Positions 33,340 through 44,640 of a stretch of DNA of 64,000 nucleotides are shown piece by piece. The notes under the pieces are model-generated. The model had not been told where the DNA came from, searched no databases, and saw nothing but the letters and a program-made list of their open reading frames with translations. The stretch's first letter is position 1, and every line of letters begins with the position of its first letter. Source of the stretch: Locusta migratoria (Eukaryota > Arthropoda > Insecta > Orthoptera > Acrididae); the NCBI GenBank assembly GCA_026315105.1, contig CM048745.1, positions 787,877,390-787,941,389 of the forward strand. The letters run 5' to 3'. The position numbers were made by a program, and so were the translations under genes.

Positions 33340-34290
33340 CCCTAATATTGTGTGTGATCACGCCTGCGTGGCATGGACATTAAGAGGTTATCAGTCAACT
33401 CTTTAGGGATATTTGACCATTCTTCCTTGTGTGCAATATCCAACTGTGGAACATTTGTGCGAGGTACTGGTCTGGCTGCAATGCGTCTGCATTCCAGATT
33501 TTCTCAATAGGCTTTAGTCCGGTGGACAAGCTGGCCACTTAAATCGTTCCATTCCCTCAGCATCAAGCATGTTATTCAACAGTGCGGGTCTGTGGGGACG
33601 AGCGTTGACCGCCACCAGAAGGAACCCCTCCGCTATGGCACAACAAACAGTGCGTAGAGCCAATCCCGAAGGCGATTTCGGACTGTGTTGATGTGACGCG
33701 TCCTGTTGCTGCCTGGAGGATGCGTTGCATTCAGCCTCCTGTCTCGACGGGTTATTAACCGGAGATATCACCTGTTACTGGCGTTACTCGTGTTGCCCTG
33801 TGGTCTTGGGGTAAAGTGCTCGACTGGAAACCGAAGGGTCGCGGGGTCGAAACCCGGTCAGACCTAGGATTTTTTTCAGTCTGCGCTATACGTCATCCTT
33901 CACATCTCAACGATGTGAGGAGTTGCCAGAAACGACACGTGGTTTGGATTCCACGTTAAGCTGTAGGTCCCCTTTCCACGGTTGGATACCTGGTGTAGGC
34001 TAGGGACACATAAGTCGCCGAAGTGGCGTCCAATTGAAAGACTAGCACCAGGCCAATGAGCCACATGAGTTTATTATTACGCCTTGCCTTCTTTTAACGT
34101 TCCCTGTTGTGCGTAATCTGGTTCGGTCCTAGAAATTACACTTTGCGTCACTCCAATAGCTTCAGCCACCTCCCTCTGTGACTGTCCAGCTACCAACCTT
34201 TCTACGGCTCCCCATGCCACCGATTCGAGTAAGTAACGTTCTTGTTGCATTGCACTATCTGCTCACTACACTATCTGAACTGCTTGTGTA
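33340..34290 (-). pseudogene. Tc1-like transposase remnant, split by a SINE
   Basis: On the minus strand the first part (34240-34090) encodes an HTH with VERLVAGQSQREVAEAIGV, the Tc1 DNA-binding start. After the SINE, RRLNATHPPGSNR and a TVRNRL stretch (about 33690-33760) follow. The core carrying the first catalytic residues is missing. The last part (33360-33560) reads RRIAARPVPRTNVPQ and WSNIPKELTDNLLMSMPRR, the typical Tc1 C-terminus. No TIRs were identified. Confidence 0.75.
33792..34078 (+). mobile_element. tRNA-derived SINE inside the Tc1-like remnant
   Basis: Box A-like GGTCTTGGGGTAAAGTGC and box B-like GGGTCGAAACCC lie at 33802-33860. The body ends in GGTTGGATACCTGGTGTAGG and AAGTCGCCGAAGTGGCGTCC, which differ from the main SINE family here. 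It sits exactly where the transposase HTH and its next domain should join. No clear target duplication was found. Confidence 0.7.
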
Positions 34291-35885
34291 ATTTGTCTTG
34301 TTGAGTAACCACCTCTTCAGAAATTTTCCTTTTGGCTGTATGAGAATATTGACACATTGTTTACAGGTAAACTTGATTCTTCTTTAGAATTTGATAGAGA
34401 GTGAGACATATGGAAACGGTTCCAGTATAGTGAGTAGGGGACTTTGTTACTTGGTTTCTAGAGAGCAGAAAAAGTACTCTTTTTTGGAAGTGGAGAATAT
34501 GCAGTACGAACATTTACAGGAAAGCAATTGCATCCTTGAAGACATAGCTACGGGAAGCAAGGAAGGGATTGATTAGTATCAAGGGAGATAGTTGGGTGTA
34601 GGAGCGCTGGGAATCGGAAACTCTTATATGCGCACTAAATGGAATATTGAAGAACGAACTTATTTTACATGAATGAGAACTTATAACATTTGTTTAGAAA
34701 CGTGAAGATCGAAACAAATCGCGTAGCGGATGAAACACGCTACTGACGGATAGCCCAGTATTATATGTAAATAACATAATATTGCTAAAATAACAGAATA
34801 ATTGTGTTACATAAAGAAAAGATATTAGGCAAAAAGCGCAAGGAAGAAATGTCCCTCGATCTGAACGTTCATCTTTCACACGTCAAACTCATTACTCTAA
34901 CCATAGGATCACAGAGAACAAACTGTTGAAGCAAGTTGAAATCTACATATATTCACGAACACGTGATTATGATAAATCTGAATCGTGTCGTAGCTTAAAA
35001 ACGGTATACTGTAACAGGACGAAAGTTATAATGGCGCAACCAAATGTGTGAAGCAAGTATAGCGTTTGAAAAGCAGAGAGCGATGTTATTGGTGAAAGAA
35101 GAATTTAATTTTGGTTTTCATGTTAATATTTACAGTTGTGCAGCCGTACGTCTGCATATACTAGTGAAATTAACGACTTTCGTCTCAAAACGCCTTTTGA
35201 TAGCAAGTGATGAAATGCAACTGTTTTTGATAAAATTAGACAAGTTCATAAAAGGCTTAAACCCAACGCACCACTTACAGGTCTCGATCTATTCGAGGGA
35301 TTATCCTCTGTTGTGTTTAGCATTCTTTCTTCCATAGCACGAGTCCTGCGATATATTCCAATCCCAATACCACGCCTGGAAGCATAAAAGGATCCACTCG
35401 TGCGTAACTCCCGGCGAAGTCGCTCGAAAGTTCGAGGATCCAGCTTATTCGTACCCGAAAATCGCTTCCTTTATATGCTTTGAGCGGATAATCCGTTTCC
35501 ACGTGCAGCGCCCATACATGAAATTCATGTCGCCCAGCTCGGCATTGGTGAAATGATGCCTGCTGCTCGCGATCCGTGCTGGAAATGATGCATTCAGATA
35601 TCGAAGTGCTTTTATACGCCGCAGACATCAGCGTTCTCTGCCGGCTCAAGGAGGCAATACCTCACCCACGTCTGCTTATGTCTGCCCCCTACACCTGCCG
35701 TTAGATTCTTGACATATGGTTTAGGTCTCTGTAATCTCCAACTAATGATAAGCAAATCAATGCTATTTTCGAATATGTAGCCTACTTTTAGGGTGTTAGG
35801 TTCAAAGCTATTTAATAGCTTCAGTTGTTGAATCTACATCTATCTAGATACTCTGCAAATCACATTGGAAGTGCATGGCAGAGTA
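34291..35885. other. Unexplained interval
   Basis: About 1.6 kb with short ORFs. The block 35337-35700 is less AT-rich and holds a 110-codon minus-strand ORF (35649-35317) with no recognised domain. I cannot say whether that is an exon fragment or chance. Confidence 0.35.
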
Positions 35886-36276
35886 CGGCCGCGGTGGCCG
35901 AGGGGACTGAGGCGCTCCAGTCACGGTCTGCACGGCCACTACGGTCGGGGGTTCGAATCCCCCCTCGGGCATGGATATTTGTGCCGTCCTTAGTATTGCT
36001 TGTATAGTCTATGGGACTTAACTACGGGGTCATCAGTCCCTAAACTTACAAACTACTTAGGAACAACTTACGAACTAAGACGGCACAAATATCCATGCCC
36101 GAGGGGGATTCGAACCCCCGACCATAGTGGCCGTTCAGATCGTGACTGGAGCGCCTCAGTCCCCTCGGCCACCGTGGCCGGCTCCTTAGTATTAGCTAGT
36201 TCGTAAGTAGTTTGTAAGTTTAGGGACTGATGACCCCGTAGTTAAGTCCCATAAGCCATACAAACATTTGAACATT
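35886..36276 (+). mobile_element. SINE (outer copy) interrupted by another SINE
   Basis: The head and body run from 35886 to 35997 and resume at 36183-36276 after an inserted minus-strand copy. Joined at the duplicated site, the sequence is an ordinary full-length member with tail CAAACATTTGAACATT. Confidence 0.95.
35998..36182 (-). mobile_element. SINE (inner copy) inserted in a SINE
   Basis: A minus-strand copy from GGGACTTAACTACGGGG to CCACCGTGGCCGGC. The target duplication TCCTTAGTATT occurs at 35987-35997 and 36183-36193, within the outer SINE's body. The opposite orientation makes the locus a near-palindrome of about 115 bp per side. Confidence 0.95.
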
Positions 36277-36789
36277 TTTTTCTCTAGTCTGGCACTCGAC
36301 CACTGTGCTGTGGAGTCGGGATATGTAATTTTTCAAATACGTGTCACGGAGGAGATGAAAAAATAGAGGTATCGGTAGAAGACTTGAAGAGTGCGAGGGA
36401 GGTAACGAATAGGCATGGGGAAAGGAAGGACAAGGGGGAAAGGAAGTAGGAGGAGCTTGACGCTGATGTATTTAGAGAGCGGTTCAAATGTTCCAATGTT
36501 TGTAATTACCATTACCGGCGCCGATCGATACACACCAAACACTAACATTAAGGAACAATTAGGGGAACCATCAATCCCTACACTGATAAAAAAAAAAATC
36601 AAAAGCCCTTTATGAAATGCTTTATCTTCACGCCACCAACTAATTCACCAGTTAGGAACAAAGTATCCAGGTGCTTCAAACAGGAGACCTGAAAACACCT
36701 TAACCAGACACTTCAGGGAATAAACACAGATATGTCACACGAACAGTGACACACACAAAAACAACGTTGACACTATACACAAGCCATTT

Positions 36790-37255
36790 TTTTGGAGTGC
36801 AATTCACAGCTACATAGCAAAATAATATTGTATGTTTTTTAATATGATCTACTATAATCTCTTATGACGTTAATTCCAAATAAAGTGCAGCACAGGATTT
36901 CACAGTCTGTACCCCCCCCCCCCAAATAAATAGAAATTGCTGATATAACGGGTACTGTAGCATTTTTTTCTGCTCTTATTCCTACTGCCCGAACCGTTAG
37001 CGTATTTGAGATGCGTTTCCTAGCTTCGTAATCGTAACGTCTGTTATGTTAGAAGAAAGCAGACACAACAGGAAAATCAGCAACTGATTAATTACATACC
37101 TAGCACTGTATTACTTGTAACAAAATCGCATGGATGTCATATTTAACAAAAAGTATCTCGTATGTAATATATATGAGCCGTGCTGACTGGATTTATTAGT
37201 ATTGGACGCCAGCTACCTCTCTCCAACTCGCGTATCGATATCTCTTCGTTACATC
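36790..37255 (-). repeat. Unclassified interspersed repeat, copy 2
   Basis: Inverted counterpart of 21795-22290. The similarity ends at GCGTATCGATATCTCTTCGTTAC, which is also where the duplicated unit starting at 37241 begins. A cytosine run at 36912-36923 interrupts it. Confidence 0.7.
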
Positions 37256-37340
37256 ATTAAGCCATGCTAGAAGTCAGACAGAGTCAAACCCTGTGGTGCT
37301 TCAGTGGGACACAAAGAATCAGTTATAATGCAATCAGTCC

Positions 37341-37503
37341 AATGTTGTAGAGCTTATGGGACTTAACTACGGGTTCATCAGTCCCTAAACTTACAAATTA
37401 CTTATGAAGTAGCTTATACCGAGGGTGGAATCGAACGCCCGACCACAGCGGCCGTGCATACCGTGAATGGCACGCCGTAGACCGCTCAACCACTGCAGCC
37501 GGC
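37341..37503 (-). mobile_element. Diverged SINE in unit A
   Basis: It has GGGACTTAACTACGGG, then a shortened body lacking the GGCACAAATATCCATG part, and a degenerate head with CCACTGCAGCCGGCC. Its counterpart in unit B keeps the full body, so the deletion came after the duplication. Confidence 0.85.
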
Positions 37504-37887
37504 CTTAGAGAACGGTCGGAGAAGGAGAGGGACAGGAGAAGAAGTAGGAAATACATGGGTTAACTGAATATAGGAAAAAGGAAATTCTAGAGCAACGACG
37601 GGTCTTCAATTAGCTAATACAGAGAGAAGTGTAAGAGGACCAAGAAAGGCATAGTGATGGGTCAGGTTGCCATCCATACTTAGCAATTGAGAAGCTTTGC
37701 TAGCTTCGCCAGTGCAAAGAAAAAATGTGGTGCTTTACTTTCTGGGCAACCGTCATGTGGTTTTCATAATACTGATGATCTGACACATGGAAGATAGTAA
37801 CACGCGGAAGACATTTTATTTCCCTTACGTTGCAACAATCAGTGCTATCATAGAATGTAGGCTTTCACGGCCGGCGTCTCCATTAAT

Positions 37888-38068
37888 TAAAACTTCCGGG
37901 CTAAGTTGCCTGGGTCCATCAATAGAGCTTCTTACTCCCGACGTTTCGTTGCCTACTGCGGACAACATCTTCAAGGGTGAGTTGAAGATGTTGTCCGCAA
38001 TAGGTAACGAAACGTCGGGAGTAAGAAGCTTTATTGATGGACCACGGCAACTTAGCCCCGAAGTTTTA
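37888..38068. repeat. Penelope-type terminal hairpin in unit A
   Basis: Inverted arms 37888-37972 and 37981-38068 share CTTCTTACTCCCGACGTTTCG, CGGACAACATCTTCAA and flanks around TTGATGGACC. Each arm, read outward, gives TTGAAGAT, then a GTTGTCC...GGCAAC or GGTAAC stem, then GAAACGTCGGG. Such paired ends are usual at Penelope-like element termini. Confidence 0.7.
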
Positions 38069-38070
38069 AG

Positions 38071-39412
38071 TGTGGTGTCGCACAAGTCTAAGGTGCGCGC
38101 CACCTACTTTCGCCGCGCGCCGCCATGCACGCACGGCGCGGCGTTCTTACGACGTCAGCCACGAGCGCGCTCTGCTACAACTCCGCTCGTGGCCACCACT
38201 GAACGACATCGTTCACTTGGGACTGAGAAAGGAACCAGTTAACACTTCGGAATCAGGTAGGCACCAGTGAAGACTTGGCTATCGGACAGTCACTAGGCTG
38301 ACCTCTAGCTCAACTATGTATCAGCATTCTGCAGTACTGAGCTATGAAAAAGTTAACCCTTTCGTGGTTTTTACTCATTTTTTAGAATATCTTAAGTTAT
38401 CTCAGCTATTACAGTCTGATTTGGGTCAGGATTACAAATATGACATTCAAAAAATTTTAGCACATTGCATTTTCCTAAAAAAAAGGTGGGACACATACGT
38501 CCCACTGATCATTTGTGGCACCGATTTACCTAAGACTTTTTAAAATAATTTCTTGAGTTATCCTAACTGTCATAGGGTCTAAACAAGTACATGATTCAAA
38601 AATTTGTAATGCACACCATATTAAGAAAAATAATAATAAAATAAAATTTAAGAAAAGGGCGAGAGAGAGCTGTCTCGCAGCTTCTATAATAGAAATGTCA
38701 GATAATAGTAAGCCACATAACGTGTTTTATTAGCGCAAAAATTTACAGAAAAACTGTTCTTCTTTGAAATATGAGTAGTATAATATCGCAACATAAAGGC
38801 ACTATAGGGCTACACAATGGTTACTGGGACACATGCGTCCCACTAATTGTAAATTCACTGAAAAAAACTCTTGAAGTAAAATGAGGTTAGAAAGCGTAAC
38901 TGTTGTTTGTAGACTTCTAAGAAACATAAAATAGCAAATATACTTACTTTGGACATTTTCGGTAGCGAGAAAACGACGAAAACCGATTCAAGGCACAATA
39001 AACAATGGCGCGAAAATTCATTCGGCAACCCATATAAACAGTTACAGCCTTCTACACTGTAAGAATTTCAGTGCCTCGATTTTTTTCCTCGTTCTGAAGG
39101 GCCACTAACAGATGGCAGCACTATGCAGAATTACGCAACTCGCCACCTTGTGGTACAAATGAGGTCTGAAGTTAGTGGGACGTATATGTCCCAACAATCA
39201 CGAAAGGGTTAAGTATTACTAAGTCTCTAAGAAATATAGATCTCGTTCTAATTTACTCTAGTGTTTCTAGTTTCTGCTGTCCCACTGGCTGCTCACCTTC
39301 GTACCTCCAAAGCGTGCATCCTTTATTCCTGTGTCGGGCTCCTTCAACTCGGCCACCGACACCTAAGACGGAAACGAGACACAAAAGCGGCGACGAGGCT
39401 GGGACACAAAAA
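38071..39412 (+). repeat. Solo LTR of Gypsy-1 family, split by a MITE
   Basis: LTR sequence TGTGGTGTCGCACAAG to 38356 resumes at 39213 and ends GGGACACAAAAA at 39412. Without the insert it is about 490 bp, like the other LTRs. It lacks a matching target duplication: TTAAG on the left, TCTCT on the right. Confidence 0.9.
38357..39208. mobile_element. piggyBac-type MITE (852 bp)
   Basis: Flanked by TTAA at 38353-38356 and 39209-39212, with 10-bp termini CCCTTTCGTG and CACGAAAGGG. There is no ORF of transposase type. A near-palindrome TGGGACAYATRCGTCCCA occurs three times: 38487-38504, 38825-38842 and, inverted, 39175-39192. Confidence 0.93.
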
Positions 39413-40224
39413 TCTCTTCGTTACATCATTAAGCCATGCTAGAAGTCAGACAGGGTGAAACCCTGTGGTGCTTCAGTGGGACACAAAGAATCAGTTATAA
39501 TGCAGTCATTCCAATGTTTGTAGATTTTATGGGACTTAACTACGGGGTCATCAGTTCCTAAACTTACAAATTACTTATGAACTAGCTTATAATAACGACG
39601 GCACAAACATCCATGCCCGAGGGGGGATTCGAACCCCCGACCACAGCGGCACTCCGCAGACCGCTCGGCCACTGCGGCCGGCTTTAAAGAGCGGTCGGAA
39701 AAGGAGATGGACAGGGGGAGAAGTAGGAAATACATGGGTTAACTGAATAGTGGAAAAAAATCTAGAGCAACGACGGGTCTTCAGTTAGCTAATACAGAGA
39801 GAAGTAAGTGTAAGAGGACCAAGAAAGGCATAGTGATGGGTCCGGTTCCCATCCATACTTAGCAACTGCGAAGCTTTGCTAGCTTCGCTACTGCAAAGAA
39901 ACAAATGTGGTGCTTTAATTTCTGGGCAACCGTCGTGTGTTTTCCATTATACTGATGATCTGATAAATGGAAGACAGTAACACGCGGAAGACATTTTATT
40001 TCCCTTACGTTGCAATAATCAGAGCAATAATAGAATGTAGGCTTTCACGGCCGGCGTCTTCATTAATTAAAACTTCCAGGCTAAGTAGCCGTGGTCCGTC
40101 AATAAAGCTTCTTACTCCCGACGTTTCGACTCATTCTTGAAGTTGCTGCCCGCAGTAGGCAACGAAACGTCGGGAGTAAGAAGCTTTGTTGATGGACCAC
40201 GGCAACTTAGCCCGGAAGTTTTAA
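39413..40224. repeat. Duplicated unit B
   Basis: Copy of 37241-38070. It diverges by scattered substitutions and small indels, and its hairpin end is degenerate: the left arm is interrupted at ACGTTTCGACTC near 40124. It continues directly into unrelated DNA after GAAGTTTTAA. Confidence 0.88.
39511..39682 (-). mobile_element. SINE in unit B
   Basis: Body GGGACTTAACTACGGGG, GGCACAAACATCCATGCC, box B complement GGATTCGAACC and head CCACTGCGGCCGGC. It is shortened between the box B and box A regions. Confidence 0.92.
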
Positions 40225-40750
40225 TTAATGATTCAGTGCAATGTTTCCCTCGTGGTGACAAAGCAATGTGGCATAGTCTCCGGAGTGTCTGTACGACGCT
40301 GCAGAGTGTCAGAACCTGTGCAGGGGTGGAGGCGGTTGCGACGGCGGTCACGCGTCGGCCACTCGACCCTGACCCGCTAGCGCCGCCCCTGAAATATTTA
40401 CCGTCGCGGAACATATCGCGGCGACGGCGCGCGCCTGCAGATGCCCCCCGCGCCACGCAAATCTCACTCTGCGAGCCGCGGGAAGAGGCAGCAACAGCCG
40501 CCAACGACACAGTGGACTTACCGACCAGGGCGCCATCTTTCCTGCTCTCCAGTGACGCAGCCCTGAGGAACTTCGCTGAAGTGAATGAGGAACTCGAGCT
40601 GTCACAGCAGGTGGCACCAATGACTGAAGTTGGGCAGAGGCAGAAAGTTGTAAAAATTGATTTCCACCACTAAAACCGAGAGAGAAGAAACCTGCAGAGA
40701 AGTCCGGAAATCATAATCACATAGTTGCGAAATCATTAAAACTATTACTG
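40225..40750. other. GC-rich interval without a recognised gene
   Basis: 40310-40620 is CpG-rich, with 178- and 132-codon ORFs on opposite strands (40137-40673 +, 40510-40112 -). Neither shows a known domain, and both begin or end in the Penelope hairpin. Shadow translation of GC-rich DNA is the likeliest reading. Confidence 0.4.
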
Positions 40751-40779
40751 ATAAATCTGAAGCATTGAATTAAAATTTG

Positions 40780-41020
40780 TGGTGCGGCCGGGAATAGAAC
40801 CCGGACCTCCATGCTTACTAGGCAGTAGTGGTAATAATCTTTGGAACACAGAAGCTGAATTAAAGTTTGTGATGTGGAGGGAAATCGTACTTAGACTATT
40901 ACAAGACGCATTAATCGTTAGTGGTGTGGTGGGCTAACGGCCTGGCGCCGTGGCTCAGCGCGCCCGGTCAGAGGGCTGAACGTCCTCTGCAACAAAAAAG
41001 CTGAGCCAAATGATCAACGA
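40780..41020. repeat. Two tRNA-like SINE fragments
   Basis: On the minus strand 40850-40780 contains GCCTAGTAAGCATGGAGG followed by GGGTTCTATTCCCGG, a box A and box B-like pair. On the plus strand 40940-41000 has GCGCCGTGGCTCAGCG, then CGGTCAGAGGGCTGAACG without a usable box B. Both are partial. Confidence 0.45.
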
Positions 41021-41080
41021 ACGACAAAGTACGAACAATAAAAACGACCGCAAATCATAGATCAACCTGAAGAACGAAAA

Positions 41081-41580
41081 AAAAAAGACTGTTTTGGCTT
41101 CCCTGGAAAAATCAAATCAATCACAGATCGATTTCGGCTACGTAACTAGCCATCATCAGTGTCATATCCACCTTATAGTTTTATAAGATAAAATAAAATT
41201 TGTATTACTTATGTAACTACATAGTTACAATGGACCTATAAATTAAACCCGTTTATATATTTTTTTTTATATTTGATAAATTTGCTTAATACTAAACAAT
41301 GTATTCTGAACCATCCCATCTTGGGAGCTCCAGTCTTTGTATGAACAAACTGTAGCGCTACTTTGTACTACTGTTAACTTGTAGCACTTTAATTTAAACG
41401 GCAGCTTGCGGAACATAAATACGGAACGTTCATAATGTTTACTATCTTATGGAAAATGGATGTGATCTACATTCATGTTATGTACTGAATATGTGATCCT
41501 GTTTTCTTATTTTGTAGATATGACATTGATGATGGCTAGTTACCTAGCCGCAATCGATCTGTGATTAATAAACAGATTTA
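41081..41580. mobile_element. Penelope-type element remnant with inverted ends
   Basis: The stretches near 41120-41172 and 41515-41568 are inverted copies (CAGATCGAT..GGCTA..CTAGCCATCATCA and its complement). The inside is AT-rich and noncoding. The ends carry the hammerhead-like hairpin described in the findings. The block GGCTTCCCTGGAAAAATCAA near 41096 also occurs, inverted, near 20010-20035. Confidence 0.6.
41111..41170 (-). ncRNA. Hammerhead-ribozyme-like motif
   Basis: On the minus strand, CTGATGA is followed by one T, a 5-bp stem GGCTA/TAGCC with loop GTTACG, then GAAA. A 7-bp stem ATCGATC/GATTGAT with loop TGT and a possible ATT cleavage site come next. The conserved core bases are all present. 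The single T after CTGATGA and a stem I that pairs for only two bases argue against full activity. Confidence 0.45.
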
Positions 41581-44500
41581 TTGCGACCGCACGCTGTGTT
41601 ATTCCCAGTAATGAAATCATTACATGTTAGAAGTACTACAAAACATTTCCTCACATGTAGCTTGATTTGTTCTGAATTGTTACTCTTATCGGCGCGCACC
41701 GGATATTTTGAATCTCGGCATCTTGCTGTGCGTGCTGTTATCAGTGGCACTTTTTGTTGGACTCAAAGTATAGCAGTCGCATGCAGCTTAGAACTGTGCA
41801 AATGCGTTGGAGTGTTTTGTTGCTCATATACTTTGTTGTGCATACTCCTGAAGTGTAGTTGTGTTTGTTTTTTGTGTTGTAGCCACTTCTGGGGCCTCTG
41901 GGTTTTGTAAATTATTAGCAAATGATATAAAAATTACTGTTTCTCCCAGTCTGTCAGTAAAATGCACTGATATAAAGGAAATATCACTTTCCTTTTTCGG
42001 TATTCGTGAACACACGTTTGCATGAAAGTGCTACTTACGTGATAAAAAATATCATTTGCCACTAATCTGTAAACATATATCTCTCAAGTCCACAGTGGCA
42101 TCTCATGATAGAAAAAAATACAATTGATAAAGTTTTCAAACTGTTACCACTCGATTCTGAGTTAAGTGCAATATTATAAATTTGAATTTTCTGCGTAATG
42201 GAGGCCGAAGTTTGCAGTTTGGATATTGTGTCCATGTTAGGTGCGTGTGTTCTTACTTCCACCCTTGTAAATACTGTTTCCGTTTACGAATCACAATATG
42301 TGTAGTTCTGCCAGTGGAAGAGAGCGGAGTTTAGTTTAGGGATAGCCTTTACCAAACACTAACAACCAGGTACTTTTGGAGGGCCGAGACTTGAGCCACA
42401 GATCCTGCACTCCCCCCACCCCCCCACCCACCCACACACTCTTCCCTACTGTGGTCTCAACTATATTGTTGTTTATGTTATGCAATAGTCCTCTTACTTC
42501 ATTACAATTATTTATCTAGGCCAAAATATTAGAACAGTGATACCGAGTTCTGTGACTATCAATGCAGATACAGATTTATTGAGCATCTTTTTTTTTCTCC
42601 TCATACTATATGGGATATTGAGGTCTTTAGTTAAGTAGTCGGTCATTACACAAGTACATACTGCTCCACTGACGGGTAAAGGAAAATGAAAGCCGGTTTC
42701 AACGATTCTCAGCATATTTAGATGCTGTGATTAAGGTGTTACAGTGATCAGCCTTTCATAACACGTACTGTTTGAAAATATTCTGTAGCAGTTTATGTTC
42801 ACAATGTGAGTTACGTGTATATGTGAGATAAACAGCATGTAAAGTTGAAAAATAAATACACTCATCCGGCTGCAGTGGCTTCAATGAAGCAAGATTCGAT
42901 AAAAACCGTTAATACACATAGAATGAGTTGATTGACACGTATGGACGTGATAACGTCAAAAAATGACAGATGTGTGGTAATTACTACATCCATTACAGCT
43001 GCGTCACGAGAACGAGGTGTCCAGATCAAAGGCAGGCATAAAAAAATGCTATTATCCAACAACGTTATATTTGACGCATTATCCTGCCATTAAAGAAAGA
43101 CCCGTTGCGTCATTCTTCGAAAGTAGTTGGTCCGTAAATACGTGCACCGAAGCAACCCCCTGCAAAATAATGCCGACGAGTTTATTGATCCGAACTCTAC
43201 AGATAATTTAAAGCTTGTGAATGAATGTTGTTATTATTTTCGTATGCGTCAACTACAAAGTGAAATGAAATATAGATGTTACCAAAACCACACACATGCA
43301 ACAATTTCCATGATATAAACTAATGGCTGCAAACACGATGTTGCCGAGGAATTTCTTTAATAAGCCTTCTGTTAGGCCACCTTAGCGTACTTTGTAGCCC
43401 GCGTAAAATATTCTCCGTGCCATCGAAGCCGACTGGTACAGTAACCAATAGTGTTAAATTCCTTAAGACTATATTGGGTCCAGGGAAAAGTTTGAATGTG
43501 AAACACGGCTTCAGCAAAGGCCTCAATAGAGTAGTGATAGACGCACATCCAGCAGTACTTGACGATATTTTCACAGCTTCGTTTTCTGCGCCGCTGCACT
43601 TCTCAAGATTTAGGACAGCTTTCGGCCGGCCCATAGTATAAATGTTAATAAATATAATTGCCCCAGTGCCATAGGTGCCTAACCCACAATTCGTAAAAAT
43701 AGCTGTCTTGTGATACACTGGACTGGAAATAATCGCCTTAATGCACGCCAAATGTGCCTACACGGTTTTCGTAGTTCGACTGGTTCCCACACCAGGCGTC
43801 ATTTTTGGAAACTACTGGATGACTACTAACGGCGCTGCCATATGTACCTACTCAACACCAAGAAGCGGGAAAATGATGTTTAGAGTTAATGCTACAAGAA
43901 GAATTGTATAATAATAGTGATGATCCTAATTACATTTCAGACATTAATTACACTGATTTTTTAAGTAAATATAAAACTATATATGAAATGATTAAGTTAA
44001 GTGACAACCTTGTAATTTTAAAATAATTGTTATCGATTTGTCTTATTGGTCTTATTTTCAATAAAACAATAGTTATTTAACAGTAGGTAAATTTACATAC
44101 TTATTTCTTTTCCAAAGCCATAACTTCAAGTATTTTGTTCGTTAGCCAAATTCTAGTTCTGACTCTTTTACTGATCAAGTACATGAGCAACATAACCTCT
44201 ATCGAGATCGCGACTCCAAATTGGAAAACGAAGAGGTCAGGAAAACCGGAAACGCACAAACAGTTTGTTACGAAGTACAAGCGTGATTAGGTGAAGAATA
44301 TGTACTTTTTGTGACAACTTAAACTGATATTTTGTAATTATTACTTTCATTAAAATCTTCTTCTAATATAATGACAATATATATACACAAATTACAAAAT
44401 TTGTCATGTGTCCCGAATTTGGATCTAGAAAATATGGTCACCTAGAAACACGTCAACCGAATTTGTGTCCGTGTTCCATATGTCATTCCATACACATAAA

Positions 44501-44640
44501 TGTATTCGTACAGTCGTTGGTCAATTTAAAATTCATCTATTTTTTATTTCACTTATTTAATTAACCGACTAGTATGCTAATTAATTTATTTAAATTGCTA
44601 TTTATATTCTTGCCCCACAAATTTTTGAATATTTTCCTCC
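41581..44640. other. Unexplained 3-kb interval
   Basis: Mostly AT-rich. A 143-codon minus-strand ORF (43751-43320) is the longest and shows no recognised domain or signal peptide. A C-rich patch (CCCCCCACCCCCCCACCC) lies near 42413. No repeat ends were recognised. Confidence 0.4.

Larger units (their letters stand above)
37241..38070. repeat. Duplicated unit A (0.83 kb)
   Basis: Nearly the same sequence recurs at 39413-40224 (unit B), from TCTCTTCGTTACATCATTAAG to GAAGTTTTAA. Each unit contains, in order, a minus-strand SINE, an unknown block with CGACGGGTCTTCARTTAGC, and a Penelope-type hairpin. Between the units lies only a solo Gypsy-1 LTR. Confidence 0.9.

Noticed and set aside
35317..35649. 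110-codon minus-strand ORF as an exon
   Set aside because: No homology recognised and no flanking splice sites that stand out. Left as unexplained.
40112..40673. Two overlapping GC-rich ORFs as genes
   Set aside because: They run through the Penelope hairpin of unit B, are antisense to each other, and lack domains.
43320..43751. 143-codon minus-strand ORF as a host gene
   Set aside because: No recognisable domain, an overlapping antisense ORF of similar quality, and no splice or promoter signals that can be supported by eye.
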